Positions 16,738 through 24,095 of a stretch of DNA of 42,229 nucleotides are shown piece by piece. Each line of letters begins with the position of its first letter. The first letter of the stretch is position 1. The translations under genes and the position numbers were made by a program. The DNA is from Pseudomonadota bacterium (GTDB taxonomy: Bacteria; Bdellovibrionota; Bacteriovoracia; Bacteriovoracales; Bacteriovoracaceae), in the NCBI GenBank assembly GCA_027486525.1, contig JAIXOY010000143.1:1-42229 (forward strand). The letters run 5' to 3'. Below the pieces are notes generated by a model. It had not been told where the DNA came from, searched no databases, and was given only the letters and a program-made list of their open reading frames with translations.

Positions 16738-17532
16738 ATGAAGTACATCTTTTTGCTGTTGCTGGGCTTCGTCACTTCCTGCGCTTCCTACCACGGCAAG
16801 CAGTCGTACTCTGTGGTGGAAGATGTTTACTACACGTCTGAAAAAATCGAACGTCTCCGCGGGGAAGTGTACATCCCTCAGGGCGCCGGCCCCTTTCCGG
16901 GTGTCGTGCTGGTCCACGGCGGCGGTTGGCAGCTGCGAGATCTGAGTGACATGCGCTCGATTGCTAAAAGTCTCGCGAGCCATGGGTTTGTGGTTTTCAA
17001 CATCAACTATCGACTTGCTCCGAAGCATCGGCATCCTGTTCCGGTGGATGATCTCGCGAGCGCACTTGCGTATTTCAAAAGCCACGCCGAACTCTATCGA
17101 CTCAACCCAGAAAAAATCGGTCTGTGGGGCTACTCGTCTGGCGGGCACACCGTTTCCTACTACGCGCTGGTGCGTGGAGGAGTGCAGGCCGTCGTCACGG
17201 GTGGCGCACCCTATGATTTCACGTGGTACCCGAAGTCTCCTTACATCAAAGGCTACACCGGCGCGTACCGCAACGAGGCTCTCGCGACCTACCTTGAGGC
17301 GAGTGTGGTGAACAAGGTGACAGAAAATTCGCCGCCGTTTTTCATCTACCACGCTAAAGAAGATAAGCTCGTGGAGTTTGCCCAGGCCACCGCGTTTGAA
17401 GCGCGCTTCCTCGCGCTCAAGCGACCGGTCAAGCGCCATGATATCTCTTGGTGGGGTCACGCGTTTGCTTTTGCGTTGAATGACGAGGCCGTGAAGAAAG
17501 GCGTGGAGTTTATGCAGAAGAATTTACGGTAA
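16738..17532 (+). CDS. Lipoprotein alpha/beta-hydrolase (esterase/lipase-like)
   Basis: A 264-residue hydrolase carrying a lipoprotein signal (lipobox VTSC, Cys15), so membrane-anchored in the periplasm or outer membrane. It has the HGGGW oxyanion motif after VVLVH, the nucleophile elbow GYSSGG, the DYRLAP-like INYRLAP strand typical of the hormone-sensitive-lipase group, and a late WWGHAFAF histidine. EDK in YHAKEDKLV probably holds the acidic residue. The substrate is unknown. It starts 3 bp after nrsF, so it is likely part of the ECF operon and perhaps one of its targets. No plus-strand terminator is clear; the hairpin at 17539-17558 points the other way. Confidence 0.85.
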   Translation: MKYIFLLLLGFVTSCASYHGKQSYSVVEDVYYTSEKIERLRGEVYIPQGAGPFPGVVLVHGGGWQLRDLSDMRSIAKSLASHGFVVFNINYRLAPKHRHPVPVDDLASALAYFKSHAELYRLNPEKIGLWGYSSGGHTVSYYALVRGGVQAVVTGGAPYDFTWYPKSPYIKGYTGAYRNEALATYLEASVVNKVTENSPPFFIYHAKEDKLVEFAQATAFEARFLALKRPVKRHDISWWGHAFAFALNDEAVKKGVEFMQKNLR

Positions 17533-17558
17533 AAAAAAAGGGCCTCCGAAGAGGCCCT
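17531..17558 (-). terminator. Rho-independent terminator of the RRM gene
   Basis: An 8-bp perfect stem (AGGGCCTC at 17539-17546 with GAGGCCCT at 17551-17558) followed, on the minus strand, by about nine T (A-run 17531-17539). Read on the minus strand the loop is TTCG closed by C-G, the very stable UUCG tetraloop. It lies 27 bp after the RRM gene stop. On the plus strand there is no T-run, so it is mainly a minus-strand terminator, though the stem may also block readthrough from the esterase gene. Confidence 0.88.
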
Positions 17559-17584
17559 CTCAAATCTAAACGTTGAGTCTAAAT

Positions 17585-17896
17585 CTAGTAACGGCCGCGA
17601 CCGCCGCCGCCGTTTCCACCGCCGAAACCGCCGCGATCTTCGCGTGGTGCCATTGGCTTAGCTTCGTTAACGGTCATGTTACGACCTTCGAAAGCTGAAC
17701 CGTCGAGCTTGCTGATAGCAGCTTGAGCTTCGTCATCCGTAGACATTTCTACGAAGCCGAAACCTTTGCTACGACCTGTGTCGCGGTCTGTGATTACTTT
17801 CGCAGACGTCACGTTTCCGATAGCAGAAAAGTGAGATTGCAAAGATGAATCGTTTACTGAAAAGGGGAGATTCCCCACGTACAATTTCTTACCCAT
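17585..17896 (-). CDS. RNA-binding protein with RRM domain and glycine-rich tail
   Basis: A 103-residue protein with one RRM: RNP2 is LYVGNL (5-10) and RNP1 is KGFGFVEM, followed by a Gly/Arg-rich tail (GGFGGGNGGGGRGRY) typical of cold-inducible bacterial and plant Rbp proteins. Probably a cytoplasmic RNA chaperone. The ATG at 17896 is preceded by GGAGGT; the frame is open further upstream but without a ribosome site. A 170-bp leader/promoter region separates it from the barrel gene behind it, and a strong terminator follows. Single-gene unit. Confidence 0.93.
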   Translation of the reverse strand: MGKKLYVGNLPFSVNDSSLQSHFSAIGNVTSAKVITDRDTGRSKGFGFVEMSTDDEAQAAISKLDGSAFEGRNMTVNEAKPMAPREDRGGFGGGNGGGGRGRY

Positions 17897-18067
17897 AATA
17901 CCTCCAAAGGCTGGGGCCGCTTTAGAAGACTTGAGCACTATGCACACGGTTCTGAAAGAAGCAGAAAATAACTATATCAGGGTAGCACGCGCGTTAGGCG
18001 ATAAGTAGCCAATTCTCCTTAAAGGCCCATTAAAGATGGATTTGGCCTATGGTTTCAGGTCCCTACC

Positions 18068-18937
18068 TCACCACGAATAGCCAATCCCTGCGGAAAAATA
18101 GTCCTGCTCAGGCTCGTCATCCCCACTCGTGTCACCGTAATCGGTGCGCGATCCATCGAGGTCTAACTGCCACGACTCCCAGAAGAAACTCACGCCGAGG
18201 GAATTAGTTTTTGTTTCCGTCTCGTTATCAAGAATTTTACTGCGGGAAGTTCCGACGCGTAGTTCGGACCATTCCCAGGGAGTAAGCACCACCTCCAGCT
18301 GATTCACTCGATCGGGCAATCCGTAGGTCGCGCCTTGCCCACCAATCGAAGTTCTGCGCCGGGCGGTTGTGACGGCGAGCTTGTTGGCGTCCTCCGTGTA
18401 GTTGAAACGGGTGTGGGACAGCGAAGCCGAGAGCCAGTCGGTGAATTCTTGATCGACCATGAGCATGGCCGACTTCTGCGTGATGTCTCGTTCGACCTCG
18501 AGGGAGGCGAAGGCCCCTTGCAGCGTGAGATCCTGGGAGTAACGAAGCTGTTCAACTTTAAGCTTGAGGGTCGTCGCTCGCTTGGCCTGCCAGTAGTCAC
18601 TGACCACCGCCCGTGTACTCAGAGCAGCACCGCGGCCTCGCACTTCATAGGGGTCCTGGCGCGCGATGAGTTCCGCGGCGACGTTCCAGATCGGAGAAAG
18701 CTGCCAATCGGCTCCTAGCCGTCCTTCTTTCGAAATCAATTCTTCATCGCGAAAGTTCGCCACGCCCGAGTCACTTTGGAAAAGCGAGGCGCTCAGTGCC
18801 CACTTGTCATCGAGGGCGATGAGTCCGTCTAGCGATACGGCTTGGTATTCCTCGGGCCCGTTGGTTCCCGTGAGGGCGACGTTGCTGACGCGGTTTTCGG
18901 CGGCGTAGAGGGAGCTGAGGAGGAGCAGAAAGAGCAT
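18068..18937 (-). CDS. Predicted outer-membrane beta-barrel protein
   Basis: A 289-residue exported protein: short signal peptide MLFLLLLSSLYA, then alternating polar/hydrophobic strands throughout (for example WALSASLFQSD, WLSASLSHTRFNYTE, LGVSFFWESWQLDLDGSRTDYG) and a C-terminal GIGYSW ending in an aromatic residue, the BAM recognition pattern. No known porin family is recognised. ATG 18937 is preferred because AAGGA lies six bases before it (the ATG at 18943 would have no spacing). It is the last gene of a five-gene minus-strand operon headed by an ECF sigma factor and follows the DUF3106 gene by 9 bp. Confidence 0.75.
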   Translation of the reverse strand: MLFLLLLSSLYAAENRVSNVALTGTNGPEEYQAVSLDGLIALDDKWALSASLFQSDSGVANFRDEELISKEGRLGADWQLSPIWNVAAELIARQDPYEVRGRGAALSTRAVVSDYWQAKRATTLKLKVEQLRYSQDLTLQGAFASLEVERDITQKSAMLMVDQEFTDWLSASLSHTRFNYTEDANKLAVTTARRRTSIGGQGATYGLPDRVNQLEVVLTPWEWSELRVGTSRSKILDNETETKTNSLGVSFFWESWQLDLDGSRTDYGDTSGDDEPEQDYFSAGIGYSW

Positions 18938-18946
18938 GGTCATTCC

Positions 18947-19345
18947 TTAATTGCGTCGAGGACGGCGTTGGCGGAGATTGCGACGCTCGCGGCGCTGTTC
19001 CCGAATCTTTTCTAAGCGCTGCGTGCGGGCCTGGGGATCGAGCTGGCGCACTTTCTTCAAGCGCTCCCGCAGCTGCTGCTTCTTGGCGGGATCGAGCTTC
19101 TGCCAGCGCTGGAAGGACTCGCGGATCTTGCTGCGCTTTTCCGGGGAGAGTCTTTGAAACTTCTCCCACTTTTGCTTCAGCTCTTTCTTCTCACCTTCCG
19201 GCATGGATTTCCACTTCGCGTGGCGCTCGCGCAACTGTGCTTTCTGGGATTCGTCCATCTGCTCCCAGCGCTCCAGGGACGTCTGGGGCTGCGCGAAGGC
19301 TGAGAGGCTCAGCAGCAGCCACATCACGGCGAGGCTAATTTTCAT
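18947..19345 (-). CDS. DUF3106-type periplasmic protein
   Basis: A 132-residue protein with signal peptide MKISLAVMWLLLSLSAFA and a mature part of repeated helical units: ERWEQMDESQKAQLRERHAKW, KWEKFQRLSPEKRSKIRESF, RWQKLDPAKKQQLRERL. This W-x-x-L-x-P-x-x-R pattern is the DUF3106 signature. The C-terminus is very Arg-rich. The ATG at 19345 starts the signal peptide, has AAGGA eight bases upstream, and overlaps the preceding 61-residue gene by 11 bp. DUF3106 proteins often sit beside ECF sigma/anti-sigma genes; a CpxP-like sensing role is plausible but unproven. Confidence 0.82.
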   Translation of the reverse strand: MKISLAVMWLLLSLSAFAQPQTSLERWEQMDESQKAQLRERHAKWKSMPEGEKKELKQKWEKFQRLSPEKRSKIRESFQRWQKLDPAKKQQLRERLKKVRQLDPQARTQRLEKIREQRRERRNLRQRRPRRN

Positions 19346-19520
19346 CGGACACGTCCTTGTTGTCTTCGTCGGCCATCTTTTCGATGGTCTCGAGTTCGTC
19401 GGTGGCGAGAGCATCCATCGATTCGTAGAATTCTAGATCCTGTACGATCTCCGCATCTGTCGCAGAAAGGGCGGCGAGCAGGAGACTCATGAAGGAGAGG
19501 AGTATGAGCTTATGTCTCAT
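19335..19520 (-). CDS. Small exported acidic protein in the ECF operon
   Basis: A 61-residue protein with signal sequence MRHKLILLSFMSLLLAALSA and an acidic mature part (DAEIVQDLEFYESMDALATDELETIEKMADE). The DLEFYESMD stretch resembles a short motif common beside sigma/anti-sigma pairs, where it is often fused to or follows the anti-sigma gene. The ATG overlaps the anti-sigma stop (ATGA), and its own end overlaps the DUF3106 start by 11 bp, which supports it as a real gene despite its size. Function unknown. Confidence 0.7.
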   Translation of the reverse strand: MRHKLILLSFMSLLLAALSATDAEIVQDLEFYESMDALATDELETIEKMADEDNKDVSDEN

Positions 19521-19837
19521 GATTCACCCGTCTCGAGGTAGCGCAGTTCTTCTTCGCTCAAGTCCGAGACCTCGGCCCACAGCTCGATCTCGTCCATGTG
19601 GCGAAGCATCTCGGGAGATTCGGCGAGCATGGCGGCGGGAAGCTGGCCAGGCGTGACCTGCAGCCAGATCACCAGGGCCGCGGCGACCGGCACGCTGGTG
19701 GCGAGCAACCACTTGGCCCAGGGGCGCGCTGGTTTGGCGAGCACGCCAGCGGCACGATTCAAGATGCGCTGATCGAGAGCGCGCGAGGGAGTCTGCTGAG
19801 TCTTGGTCGCGAGCGTCTTGAAAAAATCCTGGCTCAT
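19517..19837 (-). CDS. Predicted single-pass anti-sigma factor
   Basis: A 106-residue protein: cytoplasmic N-terminus (about 1-45), one transmembrane helix (WLLATSVPVAAALVIWLQV, about 46-64) and a short acidic periplasmic tail (MDEIELWAEVSDLSEEELRYLE). It has no zinc-binding HxxxCxxC motif. The assignment comes from topology and from ATGA coupling to the ECF sigma gene immediately upstream. GGAGG lies six bases before the ATG at 19837. Confidence 0.7.
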   Translation of the reverse strand: MSQDFFKTLATKTQQTPSRALDQRILNRAAGVLAKPARPWAKWLLATSVPVAAALVIWLQVTPGQLPAAMLAESPEMLRHMDEIELWAEVSDLSEEELRYLETGES

Positions 19838-20436
19838 GCGTGGCCTCCGCGCTTGAGGCAATCCAGTAATTTTTCTTTTGCTCTCACGAGCAATGATTTC
19901 ACGGCGGACACGGTGGTGCTCAATTGCTGGGCGATGTCCTCGTAGGCCAGCTCGGCATGGGAGCGCAATAAGACGGCATCTTTTTGTGGGAGCGGAAGTT
20001 CCTCGAGGCAGGCCTGGAGGGCGCGCTCGTCGGAGGCCGCCAAGGCGTGTTCCTCGGGACCACTCAACGGTGATTCTAAGCTCTCCATCACGTCATCTGT
20101 TTCTAGTGACGTCATCTTACCTTGATCAAGTTGGTGTCCGCCGCTGCGCCAGTGATCGATCATTTGATTTCGGGCCAGCATCCACAGCCACGTAGAGAAC
20201 TTACTCTCGAACCGAAAGCTCATGCGTTTTTCTAAGAGCTTCGCGAAGCAATCTTGCAGCCAATCTTCCGCCACGGTGGTGTTCCCGCAGTGGTTGAGAA
20301 AGTAGCTATAAAGGGGCGTGCGGTATTTCATATATAACGTCTCAAAAGCTGTGAGGTCATCGGCCTGGAGGCGCTCCATAAGCAGCACATCCTCTTCCTT
20401 AGATGAGACGGAGAAGACGCTCAAAAGTTGCGCCAT
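19834..20436 (-). CDS. ECF RNA polymerase sigma factor, second module
   Basis: A 200-residue sigma factor. Region 2: LQADDLTAFETLYMKYRTPLYSYFLNH, DWLQDCFAKLLEKR and FSTWLWMLARNQMIDHWR, the classic ECF region 2.2-2.4. Region 4: LEELPLPQKDAVLLRSHAELAYEDIAQQLSTTVSAVKSLLVRAKEKL. ATG 20436 is preferred to the GTG at 20460, although no clear ribosome site precedes either. It heads a tightly overlapping five-gene operon (anti-sigma, small exported protein, DUF3106 protein, outer-membrane barrel) and is divergent from a lipoprotein gene that carries an ECF-type promoter. Confidence 0.9.
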   Translation of the reverse strand: MAQLLSVFSVSSKEEDVLLMERLQADDLTAFETLYMKYRTPLYSYFLNHCGNTTVAEDWLQDCFAKLLEKRMSFRFESKFSTWLWMLARNQMIDHWRSGGHQLDQGKMTSLETDDVMESLESPLSGPEEHALAASDERALQACLEELPLPQKDAVLLRSHAELAYEDIAQQLSTTVSAVKSLLVRAKEKLLDCLKRGGHA

Positions 20437-20510
20437 TTTTGATTTTTTTATTGGACCCACGCTAAAAGCCTAGAATCACGAGGTTTTTAAGTAAAGAAAG
20501 ATTCTCGCGC

Positions 20511-20532
20511 AACTTTTTTAGCCGGCCTGCGT
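20511..20532 (+). promoter_or_regulatory. ECF-type promoter before the 20566 lipoprotein gene
   Basis: AAC plus a T-run at 20511-20519, then CGTC from 20530, with 16 bases between AAC and CGT. This is the common AAC/CGTC architecture of ECF sigma promoters. Start near 20538 gives a leader of about 28 bases. It faces away from the adjacent sigma gene, so the lipoprotein is a likely direct target. Confidence 0.5.
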
Positions 20533-20565
20533 CTTAGGGTTTAACCGCAACACCCTGGAGGTTCT

Positions 20566-21432
20566 ATGCGTCACATTGCTTTCTCAATCGCGCTTCTCAC
20601 CTTGGCCGCTTGCCAACCCAAAGAAGAGGCCGTCTCCGCGTCCACCACTGCTACCGATCAGTACGCCGACACCATCGAGGCCGGTATCACGGGGGCCAGC
20701 GGTGCCGCCGACGACGCCAGCAATGAAACCGTCGTGGCGCAGTCGCAGCAATCGTTCTGGGGTCGCGTCCTTGTTCCGGAGGCGATGGCGGCTTGCGCAC
20801 GCACGTTAACAAACAACGGGGGAGGCAACTGCACGCGCAACGTGAACTGCGATTTCGGTGCGTACCTTTGGAGCGGCAACGTGCAGCTCAGTTTTAACAA
20901 TGGTGCGGCCTGCAGCTTGAGTGGAGCTGGGGATTTCTACACCCGCAGCGTCGACTTCGCGCGCACCGGGCCGCGCGGCACGCTGCAGACGACGTCGAAC
21001 AATCGCACGGCCTGGGACGGCTCGGTGATCGGTGGGGGAATGCAAATCTCCCAGATCGATGGCTTAGGAAATCTTGAGGTGGACGTCCTTGGTCAACATA
21101 AAATCCTGACACGCACGGGAGGTCGCACGGTGTTTGATGTGAGTTTTAGCACGAGCGCACCGTTAGAAATGAATCAGCTGGCGCGCAACGGGCGCGTGAT
21201 CTCAGGAGGGACCATGGTCATTCACCACAACCGCGCGCGTTTTACGGCGGAGCACACCCTGCAAAACCTGAGCTTCACGAGCGGCTGTTGCTATCCCACC
21301 AGCGGCACCATCACCAGTACCTTCAGCGGAAACCTCGAGGGTAGCGGCTCTGTGACTTTCAATAGCTGTGGAAACTACACGGCCACTTTAAATGGCGTGA
21401 GCAAAACGTACTCTTTGGCCAACTGCGAGTAA
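20566..21432 (+). CDS. Lipoprotein of unknown function
   Basis: A 288-residue lipoprotein: lipobox LAAC (Cys16), then a low-complexity Ala/Ser/Thr/Asp linker to about 60, then a beta-rich domain with many Asn, Gly and Thr and paired cysteines (CARTLTNNGGGNCTRNVNC; SGCCYPTSG; FNSCGNY; LANCE at the end). Probably surface or outer-membrane attached. No family recognised. GGAGG lies six bases before the ATG. It is divergent from the ECF sigma operon and has an ECF-type promoter, which suggests stress-induced envelope function. Confidence 0.8.
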   Translation: MRHIAFSIALLTLAACQPKEEAVSASTTATDQYADTIEAGITGASGAADDASNETVVAQSQQSFWGRVLVPEAMAACARTLTNNGGGNCTRNVNCDFGAYLWSGNVQLSFNNGAACSLSGAGDFYTRSVDFARTGPRGTLQTTSNNRTAWDGSVIGGGMQISQIDGLGNLEVDVLGQHKILTRTGGRTVFDVSFSTSAPLEMNQLARNGRVISGGTMVIHHNRARFTAEHTLQNLSFTSGCCYPTSGTITSTFSGNLEGSGSVTFNSCGNYTATLNGVSKTYSLANCE

Positions 21433-21440
21433 GAACGGAC

Positions 21441-21446
21441 TATAAT
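21441..21446 (+). promoter_or_regulatory. Candidate -10 box for the charged-repeat protein
   Basis: A perfect TATAAT 32 bp before the ATG at 21473. No TTGACA-like -35 stands at the right distance (TTGGCC at 21415-21420 is 20 bases away), so strength and identity are uncertain. Confidence 0.4.
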
Positions 21447-21472
21447 AGAAACACTAATACAGAGGAGATTTT

Positions 21473-21832
21473 ATGAAATGGTTCATGACACTGAGTTTGC
21501 TGCTAAGTCTACAGGCCTTTGCCCAGGATGAGGAAACACCGGCGCCGGGTGCACCGAACCTCGACCAACTCGAACAGCGCAAGGATCGTCGCGAGAATCG
21601 CCGTGACCGTCGAGAAGATGTGCGCGACCGCAAAGAAGATCGTCGCGATGAACGCGAAGACGTGCGCGACGCCAAACATGACGGTGGCCGCAAAGATAGG
21701 ATCGAAGACCGTGCTGATGCGCGCGAAGATAAGCGCGATCTGCGCGAAGACAAGCGTGATCTTAGAGAAGACAAGCGCGACCGCGCAGAGAACCGCCGCG
21801 ATCGGAAGAACCGTCCGAAGCGTCGCAATTAA
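21473..21832 (+). CDS. Exported highly charged Arg/Asp/Glu/Lys repeat protein
   Basis: A 119-residue protein with signal peptide MKWFMTLSLLLSLQAFA followed by a short acidic/proline stretch and then about 85 residues made almost only of R, D, E, K (RREDVRDRKEDRRDEREDVRD, later repeated REDKRDL units). This predicts a long single charged helix or a disordered polyampholyte in the periplasm. AGAGGAG lies shortly before the ATG, and a TATAAT hexamer lies at 21441-21446. The opposite strand is also open, a side effect of the repeat; the signal peptide and ribosome site favour the plus strand. Function unknown. Confidence 0.72.
   Translation: MKWFMTLSLLLSLQAFAQDEETPAPGAPNLDQLEQRKDRRENRRDRREDVRDRKEDRRDEREDVRDAKHDGGRKDRIEDRADAREDKRDLREDKRDLREDKRDRAENRRDRKNRPKRRN
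21721..21783 (+). repeat. Three tandem 21-bp coding repeats
   Basis: Units 21721-21741, 21742-21762 and 21763-21783 share the core GCGAAGAYAAGCGYGATCT with few changes and encode successive REDKRDL heptads inside the charged-repeat protein. The third unit is more diverged. Such repeats can expand or contract by slippage. Confidence 0.75.
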
Positions 21833-23242
21833 CTAGTAGAGGGACTTGAGATACTCCACGAGGGCCACGCGATCTTCATGAGTGAAGCTCTTGAAGCTCT
21901 CGAAGTAGTGGCCTTCGTTGGAGAGTCCTTCGCGCTTCACGTAGTAAACATCGCGATCGCCTTTCTTTGCATCCTTCATCGCGCGCGCCATTTCGTTGGC
22001 CTTGTAGAGCGTCAGTCCACCGTTCACTTCATCATAGCGCTCTGCCTCGCCGGCATTCTTCATGGAGAAGATTTCGGGGCGCTCACTTTGCGGGAGTAGC
22101 ATGTGGTAGAGCGTGGGCACGGAGCCATTGTGCGTATACGGAAAACGCGCCCAGACGCCCCAGAGTTTCGGAGCGAAGTAGCCCTTCTGAATATTGTCTT
22201 CCTCAAAGCTCAAGAGGTCTCCGAGCGAGCCCGTCTTCACCAGGTCGACGAACTCCGGAGTCACGATGTTGATTTTCTCGCGATCGGTTTTCACCACATT
22301 GATATCGATCACTCGTGGGGCCGTGTAGAGCGGGAAGCCTTGCAGGTCGCGCTGATGCTCGCCGTGGCACTTGAGGCAGTTGTTATTGAACAGTGTCTCG
22401 CCACGACTCACGACTTCTGTCTTAATCACGAACGGATACTTCGGCGGCAAAAGTTTACCCAGCACATTGTCGGTGAGCCACTGAATTTTTGGCAAGACCG
22501 CACGCAGGTGTTCACCACTGTCCGAGGCAAAAAGTTCAGCGCCGAAGATCCAGCCGTAGCCGTCTCCACTCAAAGCGCCGTCGTTGAAAATTCCCGCGGG
22601 ACGCTTCTCTTTGATCCCCCAGAGGTGAGGGACTTTCACTTGGCCGCGGCCCATGTCTTTGGGATACTTAAGACCGTGGTCTTTGTAGAAGAACGTCTTG
22701 ATGGTGGAGTCAGAAACCACGCCACGCACGAGATTGGAAATATTTTTGTCCGAGATCACGTTCGCGAAGTTCATCGCTTTACCGTGAATGTATTTGAAGT
22801 CAGGATTCGTTGACCCCACACCCCAGAGGCCTTGGATGCCTTTGAGGTCGCGGCCGATTTGGTAGGCATCAATGGTCTTGTTACCGAGGCCTGCGATCAC
22901 TTGGCCCGCGGCCTTGCCGCTGTGGCAGCCGGTGCAACCTAGCACGCCGACGTTCATGCCTTTCCACGGCACATCAAAGACGCCCACGAGTTTTTTGTTT
23001 TGCGAGATGAAGCCGTAGCGCTGTTCGATGAAATTAGTCACGTAGAGCTGGTCAGCATTTTTGTTTTCACGGTTGATCATCCACAAAAATTTCACCATGT
23101 CCGGCGAGATCGTCATGCCCCGGCCGTTCTCGAAAAAGTGCCAGTTCAAGAATGTTTTGCTGGCTTCCTCGTGCTCCTGCACACGCTCTTGGGCGAAGCT
23201 AGTGAGGGAGATGGTGAGGAGGAGGGCGATGATTTTCTTCAT
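21833..23242 (-). CDS. Periplasmic di-heme c-type cytochrome (RoxA/peroxidase-like)
   Basis: A 469-residue exported protein (signal peptide MKKIIALLLTISLTSFA). Two heme c motifs are visible: CTGCHS at about residue 108-113 and CLKCHG at about 295-300. Near the C-terminus is WARFPYTHNGSVPTLYHMLLP, the pattern typical of the di-heme RoxA-like / cytochrome c peroxidase superfamily. It probably oxidises an organic substrate or handles peroxide in the periplasm; the exact reaction cannot be told. ATG 23242 is chosen because it starts the signal peptide. The stop directly abuts that of the charged-repeat gene. A 209-bp intergenic region to the right holds divergent promoters, not resolved by eye. 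Confidence 0.82.
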   Translation of the reverse strand: MKKIIALLLTISLTSFAQERVQEHEEASKTFLNWHFFENGRGMTISPDMVKFLWMINRENKNADQLYVTNFIEQRYGFISQNKKLVGVFDVPWKGMNVGVLGCTGCHSGKAAGQVIAGLGNKTIDAYQIGRDLKGIQGLWGVGSTNPDFKYIHGKAMNFANVISDKNISNLVRGVVSDSTIKTFFYKDHGLKYPKDMGRGQVKVPHLWGIKEKRPAGIFNDGALSGDGYGWIFGAELFASDSGEHLRAVLPKIQWLTDNVLGKLLPPKYPFVIKTEVVSRGETLFNNNCLKCHGEHQRDLQGFPLYTAPRVIDINVVKTDREKINIVTPEFVDLVKTGSLGDLLSFEEDNIQKGYFAPKLWGVWARFPYTHNGSVPTLYHMLLPQSERPEIFSMKNAGEAERYDEVNGGLTLYKANEMARAMKDAKKGDRDVYYVKREGLSNEGHYFESFKSFTHEDRVALVEYLKSLY

Positions 23243-23451
23243 AAGAATTTCTATCGCCTCTGGTTTGCATGGGCAAGCCACAAGACCGTCAGGTGTTTTG
23301 GCACCTTCGTCCAAAGTTATCTTGAGCCGTTAAAATAATTTCAATCACTTAAGGCGAATTCCTCTTATTCGTTATTATTTATAGGCGTGCCTCTTAAAAC
23401 ATTTATACTTAAATTTCGGATATCTTGTGGAACGGATCAGAGGAGTTCTTC

Positions 23452-23856
23452 ATGCATCGGTATTTTCTCATAGCTGTTCTCCTTCTCACTTCCTGTGCCT
23501 CACTGGAGTCAGGAAAAAAAACTGCCAAAAAAGAGCAGCGACGAAACATGGCACGTGAGTTGGAACTCACCGATGAACAAGTCGGTCAGCTCAAGGCTAT
23601 TCGCAGCAAGTACAAGTCAGCAATGAAGAGCACCGGTGAGAGGGAAAAGCTTGCCATAGAAGCTCTTGATCGTGTGTTGGTTGATGCGAAGACAACTCGC
23701 GATGATTTCCGAAAGTTGTTCATGGCGCTGAAAGAAGCCCAGACCGAGAAGAATCAGACGGGTTTAGAGTTCCTCTGGGAAGTCCGCTCCATTCTTAGTG
23801 AGGAGCAACGTTTGAAGTGGAAGCAGCGTTACCCAATTAAAAGCATCGAAGAGTAA
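23452..23856 (+). CDS. Small LTxxQ-type (Spy/CpxP-like) lipoprotein
   Basis: A 134-residue lipoprotein with lipobox LTSC (Cys16). The mature helix-rich part has LELTDEQVGQLKAIRSKYKSAM near its start and SILSEEQRLKWKQRYP near its end, the LTxxQ pattern of Spy/CpxP periplasmic chaperone-like proteins. GAGGAG six bases before the ATG at 23452 fixes the start; the frame opens earlier at 23425 without a ribosome site. Possibly an envelope-stress chaperone or sensor. Confidence 0.78.
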   Translation: MHRYFLIAVLLLTSCASLESGKKTAKKEQRRNMARELELTDEQVGQLKAIRSKYKSAMKSTGEREKLAIEALDRVLVDAKTTRDDFRKLFMALKEAQTEKNQTGLEFLWEVRSILSEEQRLKWKQRYPIKSIEE

Positions 23857-23966
23857 GGCTTGAGCCTCGATCTATTCGTCCTCAAACGGGAATAATATCG
23901 ATGTGCAGCATTTAACTAAGTGATGCTTTTTCACCGCGAAGTGTTTAAGCTGATTTTAGAAAAAAA

Positions 23967-24056
23967 TGGTGCCCAGGACGAGACTCGAACTCGTACGGTC
24001 TGTTTAGGAGCCGAGGGATTTTAAATCCCTTGTGTCTACCATTCCACCACCCGGGC
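23967..24056 (-). tRNA. tRNA-Leu(UAA)
   Basis: The minus strand folds as a class II tRNA: 7-bp acceptor stem (GCCCGGG at the 5' end, complementary to plus 24050-24056, pairing with CCTGGGC), anticodon stem AGGGA/TCCCT with loop TTTAAAA (anticodon TAA), a long variable arm, T-arm with GTTCGAGTC, discriminator A and an encoded CCA (plus 23967-23969). Six T follow the CCA and can act as terminator. Length is 90 with CCA. Confidence 0.96.
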
Positions 24057-24066
24057 ACAGCGTAAC

Positions 24067-24095
24067 ATCGTGGTATGATGAGAAGTTTCTGTCAA
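24067..24095 (-). promoter_or_regulatory. tRNA-Leu promoter, inside the divergent lipoprotein gene
   Basis: Minus-strand TTGACA (plus 24090-24095), exactly 17 bp spacer, then CACGAT (plus 24067-24072, sharing the key second and last bases of TATAAT). The -10 ends 10 bp before the mature tRNA 5' end. The promoter covers the start codon and first codons of the lipoprotein gene at 24075. Confidence 0.6.

Noticed and set aside
16525-17460. Long open frame on the minus strand opposite the esterase gene
   Set aside because: It has no signal, domain or ribosome site, and the plus-strand esterase motifs explain the region; it is a codon-bias shadow.
21454-21828. Ser/Arg-rich minus-strand open frame opposite the charged-repeat protein
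   Set aside because: It is the complement of the R/D/E/K repeat; the plus frame has a signal peptide, GAGGAG ribosome site and TATAAT.
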